Of a DNA stretch of 64,000 nt, positions 26,044 through 34,182 are shown in pieces (within the stretch, counting starts at the first letter, position 1; every line of letters starts with the position of its first letter). The notes beneath the pieces are model-generated. The model saw nothing but the letters and a program-made list of their open reading frames with translations, was not told where the DNA came from and ran no database searches. The DNA is from Oscillospiraceae bacterium (GTDB lineage Bacteria > Bacillota > Clostridia > Oscillospirales > Acutalibacteraceae), in the NCBI GenBank assembly GCA_022650485.1, contig JALCPP010000001.1, positions 62,001 to 126,000 on the forward strand. The letters run 5' to 3'. Position numbers and translations under genes: made by a program.

Positions 26044-27348
26044 ATGAACGACGACGAACGGCAGGCTGAACAGGCGCATCGAGACAGGGTCGATAATTTT
26101 CGTCTTCAAATGGACGAGAGTATGGAGGAACTGCCAGAGCCAGAGCAAGAAATATACAGCACAGAATTCGCCGATCGATCCGATTCCGACTCCATTATGA
26201 GCAGTTACAGTAACAATCAAAGCAACAGCGGCAGACAAACAGAATATCAGAAGAAAGCCATGCAGCTTCATCGGCTGCGCGACCGTGAAAAAGGTGGAAA
26301 AAACAAACGCTTTTTTCGGTTCGTGTGGTTTATTATGGTTTTGTTTGTGTCCCTTCTTCTTGCGCGTTACCTCGTTTCCGGTGTCAACGACATGCTGGCA
26401 GTCGGACGGGAAAATATCAATGTGACGGTCGACATTCCGCAAAAAGCGACGCCCGGCCAGGTTGCACAGGCGCTTCATCAAGGCGGGGTCATTTACGATG
26501 AAGATTTTTTTATTTTTTACGCCAAGATGACGAATGCCCCCAGCCAGTTCGGCGGCGGTAGTTATGAGCTGACTACAGGCATGGATTATGAAGCGCTGCT
26601 GAATTCCCTGCAATCCAATACCAATCGGGTTGATACCGTCAAGTTGACGTTCCGAGAGGGGATGAATGCACTGGAAGTAGCAGATTTGCTGGAGAAGAAC
26701 GGTGTGTGTACCGCGAAAGATGCGAAAACGGTATTTAACAGCGGAAGTCTGAACGAAAATTATGAGATGCTTCAGCAGATTACGAATTCGTCGGAGCGTT
26801 ATTATGGGCTAGAGGGCTATTTGTTTCCGGATACCTATGAATTCTATAAAAATGAAGACCCGGAACAGGCAATTTCAAAACTGATTCGCAACTGCAACCG
26901 GAAGCTGACGAAACAGATTCGTGAAAAAGCGGAAAGTATCGATTTGACGCTGGACCAGGTGCTGACGCTGGCTTCAATGATTCAGGCCGAGGCTGCGGAT
27001 AAAGATGATATGTACAAAGTATCCAGTGTGTTTTATAACCGTTTGAAGAGTCAGAAGCCCGAACTGTTGCATTTGGATTCTGACCCAACGACTTTTTATC
27101 CTTACCGCAAACAGTCCCTGGTGCCTGAAACGATCAGAGAAACTTATCGAAGCCGGTATGACACCTATACGGTGAAAGGGCTTCCGGCAGGGCCGATTTG
27201 CAACCCTGGAATGGATGCCATTGAAGCTGCGCTGAATCCGGCATCCACCAATTATTATTATTTTTGTCATGATGAGAATGGAAAAGCATACTACGCAAAG
27301 ACAGCGAGCGGTCATCAGTCAAATCTGAAGAAAGCAGGGTTAAGATGA
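26044..27348 (+). CDS. mltG: Endolytic transglycosylase MltG
   Basis: A 434-residue YceG/MltG protein. A 95-residue charged cytoplasmic N-terminus precedes one membrane helix (about residues 98-118). The extracellular part has a LysM-like segment (VDIPQKATPGQVAQALHQGG) and the YceG catalytic domain with EGYLFPDTYEF near 258 and the catalytic Glu in MIQAEAAD near 316. MltG cleaves nascent glycan strands and limits peptidoglycan chain length. Start ATG follows AAAGGAGGAAGG. It is followed by, and overlaps by 4 bases, the U32 gene. Confidence 0.95.
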   Translation: MNDDERQAEQAHRDRVDNFRLQMDESMEELPEPEQEIYSTEFADRSDSDSIMSSYSNNQSNSGRQTEYQKKAMQLHRLRDREKGGKNKRFFRFVWFIMVLFVSLLLARYLVSGVNDMLAVGRENINVTVDIPQKATPGQVAQALHQGGVIYDEDFFIFYAKMTNAPSQFGGGSYELTTGMDYEALLNSLQSNTNRVDTVKLTFREGMNALEVADLLEKNGVCTAKDAKTVFNSGSLNENYEMLQQITNSSERYYGLEGYLFPDTYEFYKNEDPEQAISKLIRNCNRKLTKQIREKAESIDLTLDQVLTLASMIQAEAADKDDMYKVSSVFYNRLKSQKPELLHLDSDPTTFYPYRKQSLVPETIRETYRSRYDTYTVKGLPAGPICNPGMDAIEAALNPASTNYYYFCHDENGKAYYAKTASGHQSNLKKAGLR

Positions 27349-28577
27349 CGGTGCGGGGAACAGGCCGGCCGGAGCTTCTGGCTCCTGCCGGGGACCGGGA
27401 AAGATTAGAAGCAGCGGTGCTGTTTGGCGCCGACGCGGTTTATCTTGCCGGTACGGAATTCGGAATGCGTACCGCTTCTCCGAACTTTGGGGAAAATGAT
27501 CTTGATTCAGCCGTCCGGTTTGCTCACGATACGGGTGTAAAGGTTTATCTGACCTGCAATACCATTGCACATAATGAAGAATTGCCGCGGCTGCCTGACT
27601 TTTTTCGGAAGGTTCTTGCTGCCGGAGTGGACGCGCTGATTGTGGCGGATTTGGGCGTCCTTTGTCTTGCGCGCCGTTATGCGCCGAATATTCCAATTCA
27701 TATTTCCACGCAGGCCGGCGTCGTCAATTACGAAGCCGCCAATGCGCTTTATCAAATGGGTGCGAAGCGCATTGTGCTTGCGCGTGAGCTGACTCTTGCT
27801 GAAATTGCTGAATTGCGGAAGAATACTCCGGAGGACTTGGAGCTGGAGGCTTTTGTTCATGGCTCTATGTGTGTGTCCTTTTCCGGGCGGTGCCTGCTTT
27901 CCAGCTATCTGACGGGCCGCGATGCCAACCGCGGTGACTGCGCGCAGCCCTGCAGGTGGAAATATGCCCTTTCGGAGGAAAAACGCCCCGGTCAATACTT
28001 CCCGATTTCCGAAGACGGGAACGGCACTTATATTCTCAATTCCAAAGATATGAATATGATTGAGCATGTACAGGAACTGATGGATGCGGGCGTTACCTCG
28101 TTTAAAATTGAGGGGCGTGCCAAATCCGCCTATTATGCGGCGGTTGTCACGAATGCCTATCGGCACGCGATCGACCATTTTCAAAAAAATCCAGGGCAGG
28201 AGCTGCCAGCGTGGATTCCTCAGGAATTGGAAAAGGTCAGTCACCGAGTGTACAGCACCGGGTTTTACTTTGGAAAAGAACCCGGTCAGGTTCTGGAAAA
28301 CGGCGGCTATGTCCGCAGCTATGAAGTAATCGCGGTCTGCACGGGCCGTGCTGGGTCCCGCACGGTTCTGGCCCAGCGAAACCGCTTTTTTCGCGGGAGT
28401 GTGGCCGATGTGCTGGAACCCGGAAAGGAGCCGTACCTTTTGAAGCTGGACCGGATATTCGATGAAGCCGGAACGCTGCTTGAAACCGCCAATCATGCGG
28501 CGATGACCGTTTTGCTTGAAACGGACCGAGAAATTCCGGCCGGTACAATCTTCCGCCAAAAAATCACTCATGATTAA
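27345..28577 (+). CDS. Peptidase U32 family protein
   Basis: A 410-residue U32 protein. It opens PELLAPAGDRERLEAAVLFGADAVY and carries the family signature EAFVHGSMCVSFSGRCLLS near residue 170, followed by GRDANRGDCAQPCRW, whose Cys residues can bind an iron-sulfur cluster. Some U32 proteins (RlhA, TrhP) hydroxylate rRNA or tRNA bases rather than cleaving peptides, so an RNA modification role is as likely as proteolysis. It sits between mltG and a penicillin-binding protein, an order often seen in Firmicutes. The ATG overlaps mltG by 4 bases. Confidence 0.92.
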   Translation: MTVRGTGRPELLAPAGDRERLEAAVLFGADAVYLAGTEFGMRTASPNFGENDLDSAVRFAHDTGVKVYLTCNTIAHNEELPRLPDFFRKVLAAGVDALIVADLGVLCLARRYAPNIPIHISTQAGVVNYEAANALYQMGAKRIVLARELTLAEIAELRKNTPEDLELEAFVHGSMCVSFSGRCLLSSYLTGRDANRGDCAQPCRWKYALSEEKRPGQYFPISEDGNGTYILNSKDMNMIEHVQELMDAGVTSFKIEGRAKSAYYAAVVTNAYRHAIDHFQKNPGQELPAWIPQELEKVSHRVYSTGFYFGKEPGQVLENGGYVRSYEVIAVCTGRAGSRTVLAQRNRFFRGSVADVLEPGKEPYLLKLDRIFDEAGTLLETANHAAMTVLLETDREIPAGTIFRQKITHD

Positions 28578-28579
28578 AA

Positions 28580-28618
28580 AATCCCTCCTCTGGCAAAGAT
28601 AGCCTTGACGGAGGGATT
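28580..28618 (+). promoter_or_regulatory. Hairpin covering the PBP ribosome-binding site
   Basis: AATCCCTCC (28580-28588) is perfectly complementary to GGAGGGATT (28610-28618), which is the Shine-Dalgarno site of the next gene. The stem forms over a 21-base loop. It could act as a weak terminator, but its clear effect is to hide the site. Confidence 0.6.
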
Positions 28619-28622
28619 CTTT

Positions 28623-30221
28623 ATGGGGAAACGCACCATTGCATTCTTTTCTTTTCTGATGCTGGGAATGTTTTTCAGTGTTCTGATGGTGTTCCGCATT
28701 TCAAACGGGACGGAACTTGCACAGACGGCTGAACAGCAGTCAAACTATAAACTTACGGTAGCGGCGACCCGAGGTACCATTTATGACTGCCACCTTTCCG
28801 CCCTGACCGGTGCGGATTATCAGTATGTAGCAGCCGTTGTTCCGGGCATTGAGACAACGGCTGTGCTGAACCGTGTGCTGTCGGCTTCCCGCATGGACAG
28901 CCTTTATGAAACTCTGAGCGCAGGGCGTCCGTTTACGCTGCGGATTCCTTCAAAAATCGAGCAGGAGGGAATTGATGTTTTCACTGTTCAGGACCGCTAC
29001 CCGGATTCCGGAACGGCTGTTCATCTTTTAGGATATCTGGATGGGTCCGGAAAAGGAGCATCCGGAATTGAAAAGGCATATGATTCCCTTCTCAGCAGCC
29101 AGCAGGGGCGGATTACCGTTACCTATAAGGTCGACGCGCTCAACCGTGTTTTGGCGGGGGAAGAAAAACAGGTGAGCGATACCACGGCGCGCAAAAACAG
29201 CGGTGTGGTGCTTACGCTGGATAAATATGTGCAAACGGTTGCGGAGCAGGCCGCGGATGAATATCTGACCAAGGGTGCGATTGTTGTTCTGGAAGTTCCA
29301 ACAGGTAAAATACGCGCGATGGTCAGCCGGCCTTCCTATAATCAGAATGATGTTGCTTCCGTTCTGAAAGCAAAGGACTCGCCTTTATTGAACCGGGCGG
29401 TATCGGCTTACAGTGTCGGTTCTGTTTTTAAACTTGTCGCTGCGGCGACAGCGTTGGAATATGGAATTTCCCCCGATTACACATATGATTGTACCGGAGG
29501 CATTAATGTAGACGGCGGAGTTTTTCACTGCTATAATGCGGAAAGCCATGGAACGGAAAACATGAAACAGGCCATTGCAAATTCCTGTAATACCTATTTT
29601 GTAAACCTGATGCAGCAGGTTCCGCAGGAGAATTTTTTGAAAATGGCCGGGACTCTTGGGTTCGGCCGTGCATTTCAGCTGGCACCCGGGATTTCTTCCG
29701 GAGAGGGGGTTCTGCCTTCTCTGAAAAGCCTGAGTGTGCCGCGGGCGCTGGCTAATTTTTCGTTTGGACAGGGAAAACTGACTGCAACGCCGCTGCAGGT
29801 TGCCGCGATGACCAATGCCATTGCTTCGGGGGGTTTATTTACCTCTCCGTCTTTGTACGAGGGAACGGTTGATGAAAAACTGCAATACACCGATCAAACG
29901 CAGCAGGTTCAGGGGGAACGGGCCGTTTCTGAAAATACAGCCCGGCTTCTGCGCGAGTTTATGAAGGCCTCCATTGAAGAGGGGACCAGCCATGCGGGAA
30001 AGCCGGACCATGGCGGTGCGGGCGCAAAGACTGCGACGGCACAAACCGGGCAGTATGTTGACGGCACAGAACAGGTGGAATCTTGGTTTACGGGCTTTTT
30101 CCCATACGACCATCCGCAGTATGCCGTCACTGTTTTTGAAGAAGGCGGAGACGGCGGCGGCCGGACCTGCGGCCCGGTGTTTAAAGAAATTGCTGAGGAA
30201 CTGTACAGGGCACTCGGCTAA
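28623..30221 (+). CDS. Penicillin-binding transpeptidase (PBP2/FtsI type)
   Basis: A 532-residue class B penicillin-binding protein. A short N-terminal membrane helix (FFSFLMLGMFFSVLMVF) is followed by a dimerisation region and the transpeptidase domain with SVFK (SxxK) near residue 265 and SCN (SxN) near 322. The third motif reads KTATAQTG instead of the canonical KTG. There is no PASTA domain. It cross-links peptidoglycan at division or in spore cortex; SpoVD-like function is possible but not shown. Start ATG 28623 uses GGAGGG inside the hairpin at 28580-28618; a TTG at 28605 is rejected. Confidence 0.88.
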   Translation: MGKRTIAFFSFLMLGMFFSVLMVFRISNGTELAQTAEQQSNYKLTVAATRGTIYDCHLSALTGADYQYVAAVVPGIETTAVLNRVLSASRMDSLYETLSAGRPFTLRIPSKIEQEGIDVFTVQDRYPDSGTAVHLLGYLDGSGKGASGIEKAYDSLLSSQQGRITVTYKVDALNRVLAGEEKQVSDTTARKNSGVVLTLDKYVQTVAEQAADEYLTKGAIVVLEVPTGKIRAMVSRPSYNQNDVASVLKAKDSPLLNRAVSAYSVGSVFKLVAAATALEYGISPDYTYDCTGGINVDGGVFHCYNAESHGTENMKQAIANSCNTYFVNLMQQVPQENFLKMAGTLGFGRAFQLAPGISSGEGVLPSLKSLSVPRALANFSFGQGKLTATPLQVAAMTNAIASGGLFTSPSLYEGTVDEKLQYTDQTQQVQGERAVSENTARLLREFMKASIEEGTSHAGKPDHGGAGAKTATAQTGQYVDGTEQVESWFTGFFPYDHPQYAVTVFEEGGDGGGRTCGPVFKEIAEELYRALG

Positions 30222-30235
30222 AAATGGAGATTTCA

Positions 30236-30264
30236 TTGACATTTGCGGAAAAACAAACTATAAT
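30236..30264 (+). promoter_or_regulatory. Consensus sigma-A promoter of alaS
   Basis: TTGACA (30236-30241), exactly 17 bp, and TATAAT (30259-30264): a full consensus promoter ahead of the T-box leader. Confidence 0.95.
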
Positions 30265-30289
30265 AAAGCGTATTGTAATGTAACATTCT

Positions 30290-30513
30290 AACGGTGATGA
30301 AGGGCAGAAGATGCAGAAAGTCCGCGGCAGAGAGGAAATCCACGGCTGAAAGATTTCCGCGCGACAACTGTGTTCAGCCGGCCCGGAGCCCCGCAGCGGG
30401 GAGCTGCGGCGTATCCCGCGTTACGGGTGAATGAGAGGCGCTTGGCAGTCAGGCGTCATTTGGGTGGTACCACGGATTTTTCCGTCCCATTGGGGCGGGG
30501 AAGTCTATTTTTT
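30290..30513 (+). ncRNA. T-box riboswitch, Ala (specifier GCC)
   Basis: The leader shows the T-box sequence GGGTGGTACCACGG (30462-30475), which pairs with the uncharged tRNA 3' end. Stem I can be traced: base pairing GGGC (30302-30305) with GCCC (30381-30384), a specifier loop with AGAAGA on the 5' strand and GCC (30377-30379) on the 3' strand, and a distal GAGAGG. GCC is an alanine codon, matching alaS downstream. The terminator is an 11-bp stem (30478-30488 with 30492-30502) and a T-run to 30513. Uncharged tRNA-Ala should favour the antiterminator and raise alaS expression. Confidence 0.95.
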
Positions 30514-30557
30514 TGCAGTGATTGCCGATTTTAGACGAAATGGAGATTCTGTAGAAC

Positions 30558-33197
30558 ATGAAATGGACGGGTCTAAACGAATTGCGGGAGATTTATCTCT
30601 CCTATTTTGAATCAAAGGGTCATCTGCGCCTTCCCAGCTTTCCGCTGATTCCGAAGGATGATAACAGCCTGCTGCTGATCAATTCCGGCATGGCGCCGAT
30701 GAAAAAGTACTTTACCGGAGAAGTGACGCCGCCGCGCAAGCGCGTGACGACTTGCCAGAAGTGCATCCGTACCGGTGATATTGAAAATGTCGGTGTCACG
30801 GCGCGCCACGGAACATTCTTTGAGATGATGGGAAACTTTTCTTTTGGCGACTATTTCAAACATGAGGCGATTCCGTGGGCGTGGGAGTTCTGTACCAAAG
30901 TGTTGGAGCTGCCGGTCGACCGGCTGTGGGTAACCATTTATCTGAACGACGACGAAGCGTTCGATATTTGGGTTAACGAAGTGGGTGTCGACCCGAAACA
31001 TATTGTTCGGCTTGGCAAGGAAGATAACTTCTGGGAACATGGTTCCGGGCCGTGCGGACCCTGCTCTGAAATCTATTTTGACCGTGGCGAGGAGTATGGC
31101 TGCGGTAAGCCGACTTGCGGCGTTGGCTGTGACTGTGACCGCTACGTCGAATTCTGGAATGTCGTTTTTTCGCAGTTCGACAGTGACGGGAAGGGCAATT
31201 ATCCGCCGATGGAGCATCCGAATATCGACACCGGTATGGGCCTGGAACGTTTGGCCTGCATTATGCAGGGTGTGGACAATCTGTTCTTAGTCGATACCGT
31301 CCAGAACATCATGAAGCAAATCTGCAAAATTACAGGGGTCAAGTACGGCGATGACCCGAAAAAGGATGTTTCCCTGCGTGTTATCACCGACCATATCCGC
31401 AGTACCGTATTTATGATCGGAGACGGCGTCATGCCGTCGAATGAAGGGCGCGGCTATGTTCTTCGCCGTTTGCTGCGCAGGGCGGCACGCCATGGCCGTC
31501 TGCTGGGCGTTCACGATACGTTTCTGTGGAAAGTGGCGGATACCGTCATTGCGGAAAACCGCGGCGCATACCCGGAATTGGCTGAAAAGCGCGACATGAT
31601 CGTCAAGTTGATGCGTGTGGAAGAAGAAAGCTTTTCCAAGACCGTCGACCAGGGGCTTTCTCTGGCGGAAGGCTATTTGGATGAAACGGTAAAAGCGGGG
31701 GGCAAAGTCTTTTCCGGCGCGGAGGCGTTCCTGCTCAGCGATACGTACGGATTCCCAATTGATCTGACCAAGGAAATCGCCGCGGAGCGCGGTCTGACGG
31801 TGGATGAAAAAGAATTCAGCCGCTTGATGCAGGAACAGAAGGAACGTGCCCGTGCGGCGCGTAAAAATGCCGGAGCAGATGCCTGGGCGGGGGAAAATGC
31901 CGCACTGGACGGAATCCCAGAGACTGTATTTGCCGGTTATGAGACCATGGAAACACAGGGGAAAGTACTTGCCATTCTGAAAGACGGAGAGCGGTGCCAG
32001 ACCGCTACGGCCGGGGATCAGATCGCTGTTGTGCTTGATAAAACCTCTTTTTATGCCGAGAGCGGCGGACAAGTTGGCGATACCGGTGTATTGGAGTCCG
32101 ACGGCGCGGTGGTTACGGTAACCGCCACAACGAAGAATCACGCGAAGAATTTTTTGCATCGCGCTCAGGTGAAAGCCGGGGAACTGCGTGTGGGCGATAC
32201 GGTAAAAGCGTCGGTCAACACGCAGCGCAGGCTCGCAATTATGCGCAACCACACATCCGCACATTTGCTGCAGGCAGCCCTTCGCAGCGTTCTTGGCACA
32301 CATGTGGAACAGGCGGGCCAGCTGGTGGATGAACATCGTGTCCGGTTTGACTTTACTCATTTTTCAGCGCTGACCGAGGAAGAACTTCATCAGGTTGAAA
32401 CTTTGGTGAATCAGAAAATTTTGAGCGGCCTTCCTGTAAACTGCCGTGAAATGCCGATTGCAGAAGCAAAAAAGCTTGGCGCGATGGCATTGTTTGGCGA
32501 AAAATACGGCAGCGTTGTGCGCGTGGTTTCGGCGGGCGATTTTTCTCGTGAGTTCTGCGGCGGTACACACATGGACAATACGGCAAAAATTGGCTTGCTT
32601 AAAATAATTTCAGAAAGCAGTGTCGCCGCCGGTGTGCGCCGCATTGAGGCAGTGACCGGTGAAAATGTGCTTACCTATTTGAATGAAACAGTCGGCGAAC
32701 TTCGTCGGGCGGCTTCTGCACTCAAAGTGAACAATCCGGCTGAGCTGGCACAAAGGGCTCAGCAGATTTCTGCGGACTTAAAGGAAAAAGACCGCGAAAT
32801 TGAATCACTTAACGGTAAGCTGGCATCGATGAAGATGGAAAGCCTGTTTGCAGGGGCCAAGGATATCGGCGGTGTGCGCCTGATTACAGCCAAACTGGAA
32901 GGGGCGGACGCGGAAGCGCTCCGTTTGATGTGTGACCGTGTTCGTGCACAGGAGCCGGATCTGGTCGCCGTGCTGGCTGGTGTTCAGGGCGTCAAGGCAA
33001 ATATTGCGGTTGCCTGTGCGAAAGATGCGCAGAAAACAGGTGCCCATGCGGGCAAAATAGTGAAAGAAGTGGCCAAAGTTGCCGGCGGCGGCGGCGGCGG
33101 CCGCCCGGACAGCGCCATGGCAGGCACGAAACATCCAGAAAAAATAGACGAAGCGTTAGCGGAAGCAGAAAAAATTGTTGCCAATATGATAAAATAA
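30558..33197 (+). CDS. alaS: Alanyl-tRNA synthetase
   Basis: A full-length AlaRS of 879 residues. The class II aminoacylation core is at the N-terminus (motif 1 near GHLRLPSFPLIP, motif 2 around CQKCIRTGDIENVG, motif 3 GMGLERLA). The editing domain has HTSAHLL (HxxxH) near 565 and CGGTH near 668. The C-terminal C-Ala domain ends with the Gly-rich GGGGGGRPDSAMAG. It charges tRNA-Ala and clears Ser or Gly mischarge. Expression is controlled by the T-box leader. The HIT and apt genes follow and may share the transcript. Confidence 0.98.
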   Translation: MKWTGLNELREIYLSYFESKGHLRLPSFPLIPKDDNSLLLINSGMAPMKKYFTGEVTPPRKRVTTCQKCIRTGDIENVGVTARHGTFFEMMGNFSFGDYFKHEAIPWAWEFCTKVLELPVDRLWVTIYLNDDEAFDIWVNEVGVDPKHIVRLGKEDNFWEHGSGPCGPCSEIYFDRGEEYGCGKPTCGVGCDCDRYVEFWNVVFSQFDSDGKGNYPPMEHPNIDTGMGLERLACIMQGVDNLFLVDTVQNIMKQICKITGVKYGDDPKKDVSLRVITDHIRSTVFMIGDGVMPSNEGRGYVLRRLLRRAARHGRLLGVHDTFLWKVADTVIAENRGAYPELAEKRDMIVKLMRVEEESFSKTVDQGLSLAEGYLDETVKAGGKVFSGAEAFLLSDTYGFPIDLTKEIAAERGLTVDEKEFSRLMQEQKERARAARKNAGADAWAGENAALDGIPETVFAGYETMETQGKVLAILKDGERCQTATAGDQIAVVLDKTSFYAESGGQVGDTGVLESDGAVVTVTATTKNHAKNFLHRAQVKAGELRVGDTVKASVNTQRRLAIMRNHTSAHLLQAALRSVLGTHVEQAGQLVDEHRVRFDFTHFSALTEEELHQVETLVNQKILSGLPVNCREMPIAEAKKLGAMALFGEKYGSVVRVVSAGDFSREFCGGTHMDNTAKIGLLKIISESSVAAGVRRIEAVTGENVLTYLNETVGELRRAASALKVNNPAELAQRAQQISADLKEKDREIESLNGKLASMKMESLFAGAKDIGGVRLITAKLEGADAEALRLMCDRVRAQEPDLVAVLAGVQGVKANIAVACAKDAQKTGAHAGKIVKEVAKVAGGGGGGRPDSAMAGTKHPEKIDEALAEAEKIVANMIK

Positions 33198-33241
33198 GGT
33201 TATAATTATGTGTCGGGATCTAATGCAAAGGAGGATTTGCC

Positions 33242-33580
33242 TTGGATTGTGTATTTTGTAAAATTGCCGCGGGAGAAATCCCGAGTAAGAAGGTTTATGA
33301 GGACGACCAGGTTTTGGCTTTTTACGACTTGGAACCTCAGGCGCCGGTTCATATTCTGATTATACCAAAGAAGCATATTGCATCCGCCGCCGAGATTACG
33401 CCCGAAAACAGTGCGGTTGTCGCGCATATTTATGAAGTAGCGGCACGCCTTGCAAAGGAAAACAAGCTGGACGGCGGGTTCCGTGTGGTCTGCAACGCAG
33501 GCGCAGACGGGGGCCAGACGGTTCCGCATCTGCATTTCCATCTGTTGGGTGGTCGTTCCATGAAATGGCCTCCGGGCTGA
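33242..33580 (+). CDS. HIT family nucleotide-binding hydrolase
   Basis: A 112-residue histidine-triad protein. CVFCKI at the start gives a Zn-type Cys pair, and the catalytic triad lies in PHLHFHLLGG (HxHxH) near residue 100. Members hydrolyse AMP-linked substrates such as AMP-lysine or aminoacyl-AMP. Position after alaS fits a role in clearing aminoacyl-adenylates, which is inference. The start is TTG 33242 with AAAGGAGG at 33229-33236. Confidence 0.95.
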   Translation: MDCVFCKIAAGEIPSKKVYEDDQVLAFYDLEPQAPVHILIIPKKHIASAAEITPENSAVVAHIYEVAARLAKENKLDGGFRVVCNAGADGGQTVPHLHFHLLGGRSMKWPPG

Positions 33581-33616
33581 GGCGCAGATTAATTTTGGAA
33601 AGGTCGATCTTTTGTC

Positions 33617-34159
33617 ATGAGTGAAAAGTATTACCATATGACGATCGCGGGGTGCGAACGTGACCTGCCGATCTGTCCGATCGACGAGCATCTCGACATA
33701 GCGGGCTTTATCATGCTGGGCGATGTGGAAATCACAGAAAAATGCGCGCAGGTATTGCTTGAAAAATGTCCGCAGCACGACGTGGTCGTTACGGCGGAAA
33801 CCAAAGGGATTCCGCTTTGCTATGAAATGGCCAGGCAGGGCTGCGGCAAATATGTTGTAGCCCGCAAAGGCATCAAGGCATACATGAGAAAACCTGTTTC
33901 TGTGGAAGTAAAATCTATTACCACAGATCATCAGCAAAAACTCTTCCTCTCGGAGGAAGACGAGAAAGTGCTGCGCGGCAAGCGCGTCCTGATTGTGGAC
34001 GACGTGATCAGCACGGGGGAATCCCTTGCCGCTATGGAGAAGTTGGTGGACATTTACGGCGGCAAAATTGTCGGTCGGGCCTGTGTGCTTGCAGAAGGCG
34101 ACGCTAAGGACCGTAAAGACATTATTTATCTGGAACCTTTGCCGCTGTTTTCTAAGTAG
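33617..34159 (+). CDS. apt: Adenine phosphoribosyltransferase-like protein
   Basis: A 180-residue type I phosphoribosyltransferase. The PRPP-binding motif VLIVDDVISTGES is near residue 118 and the flexible-loop region lies around GCGKYVVARKGIKAYMRKP. Length and the lack of extra domains fit Apt, which makes AMP from adenine and PRPP. The sequence upstream of the motif diverges from textbook Apt, so another purine phosphoribosyltransferase cannot be excluded. It is 37 bases after the HIT gene. Confidence 0.85.
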   Translation: MSEKYYHMTIAGCERDLPICPIDEHLDIAGFIMLGDVEITEKCAQVLLEKCPQHDVVVTAETKGIPLCYEMARQGCGKYVVARKGIKAYMRKPVSVEVKSITTDHQQKLFLSEEDEKVLRGKRVLIVDDVISTGESLAAMEKLVDIYGGKIVGRACVLAEGDAKDRKDIIYLEPLPLFSK

Positions 34160-34182
34160 GCAGCCTTTTTGGGGGAGATTAT

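Noticed and set aside
27507-28571. A 354-codon open frame on the minus strand
   Set aside because: Antisense to the U32 gene with no start site or promoter.
31287-32360. A 357-codon open frame on the minus strand
   Set aside because: Antisense to alaS, without start signals, and the product looks random in composition.
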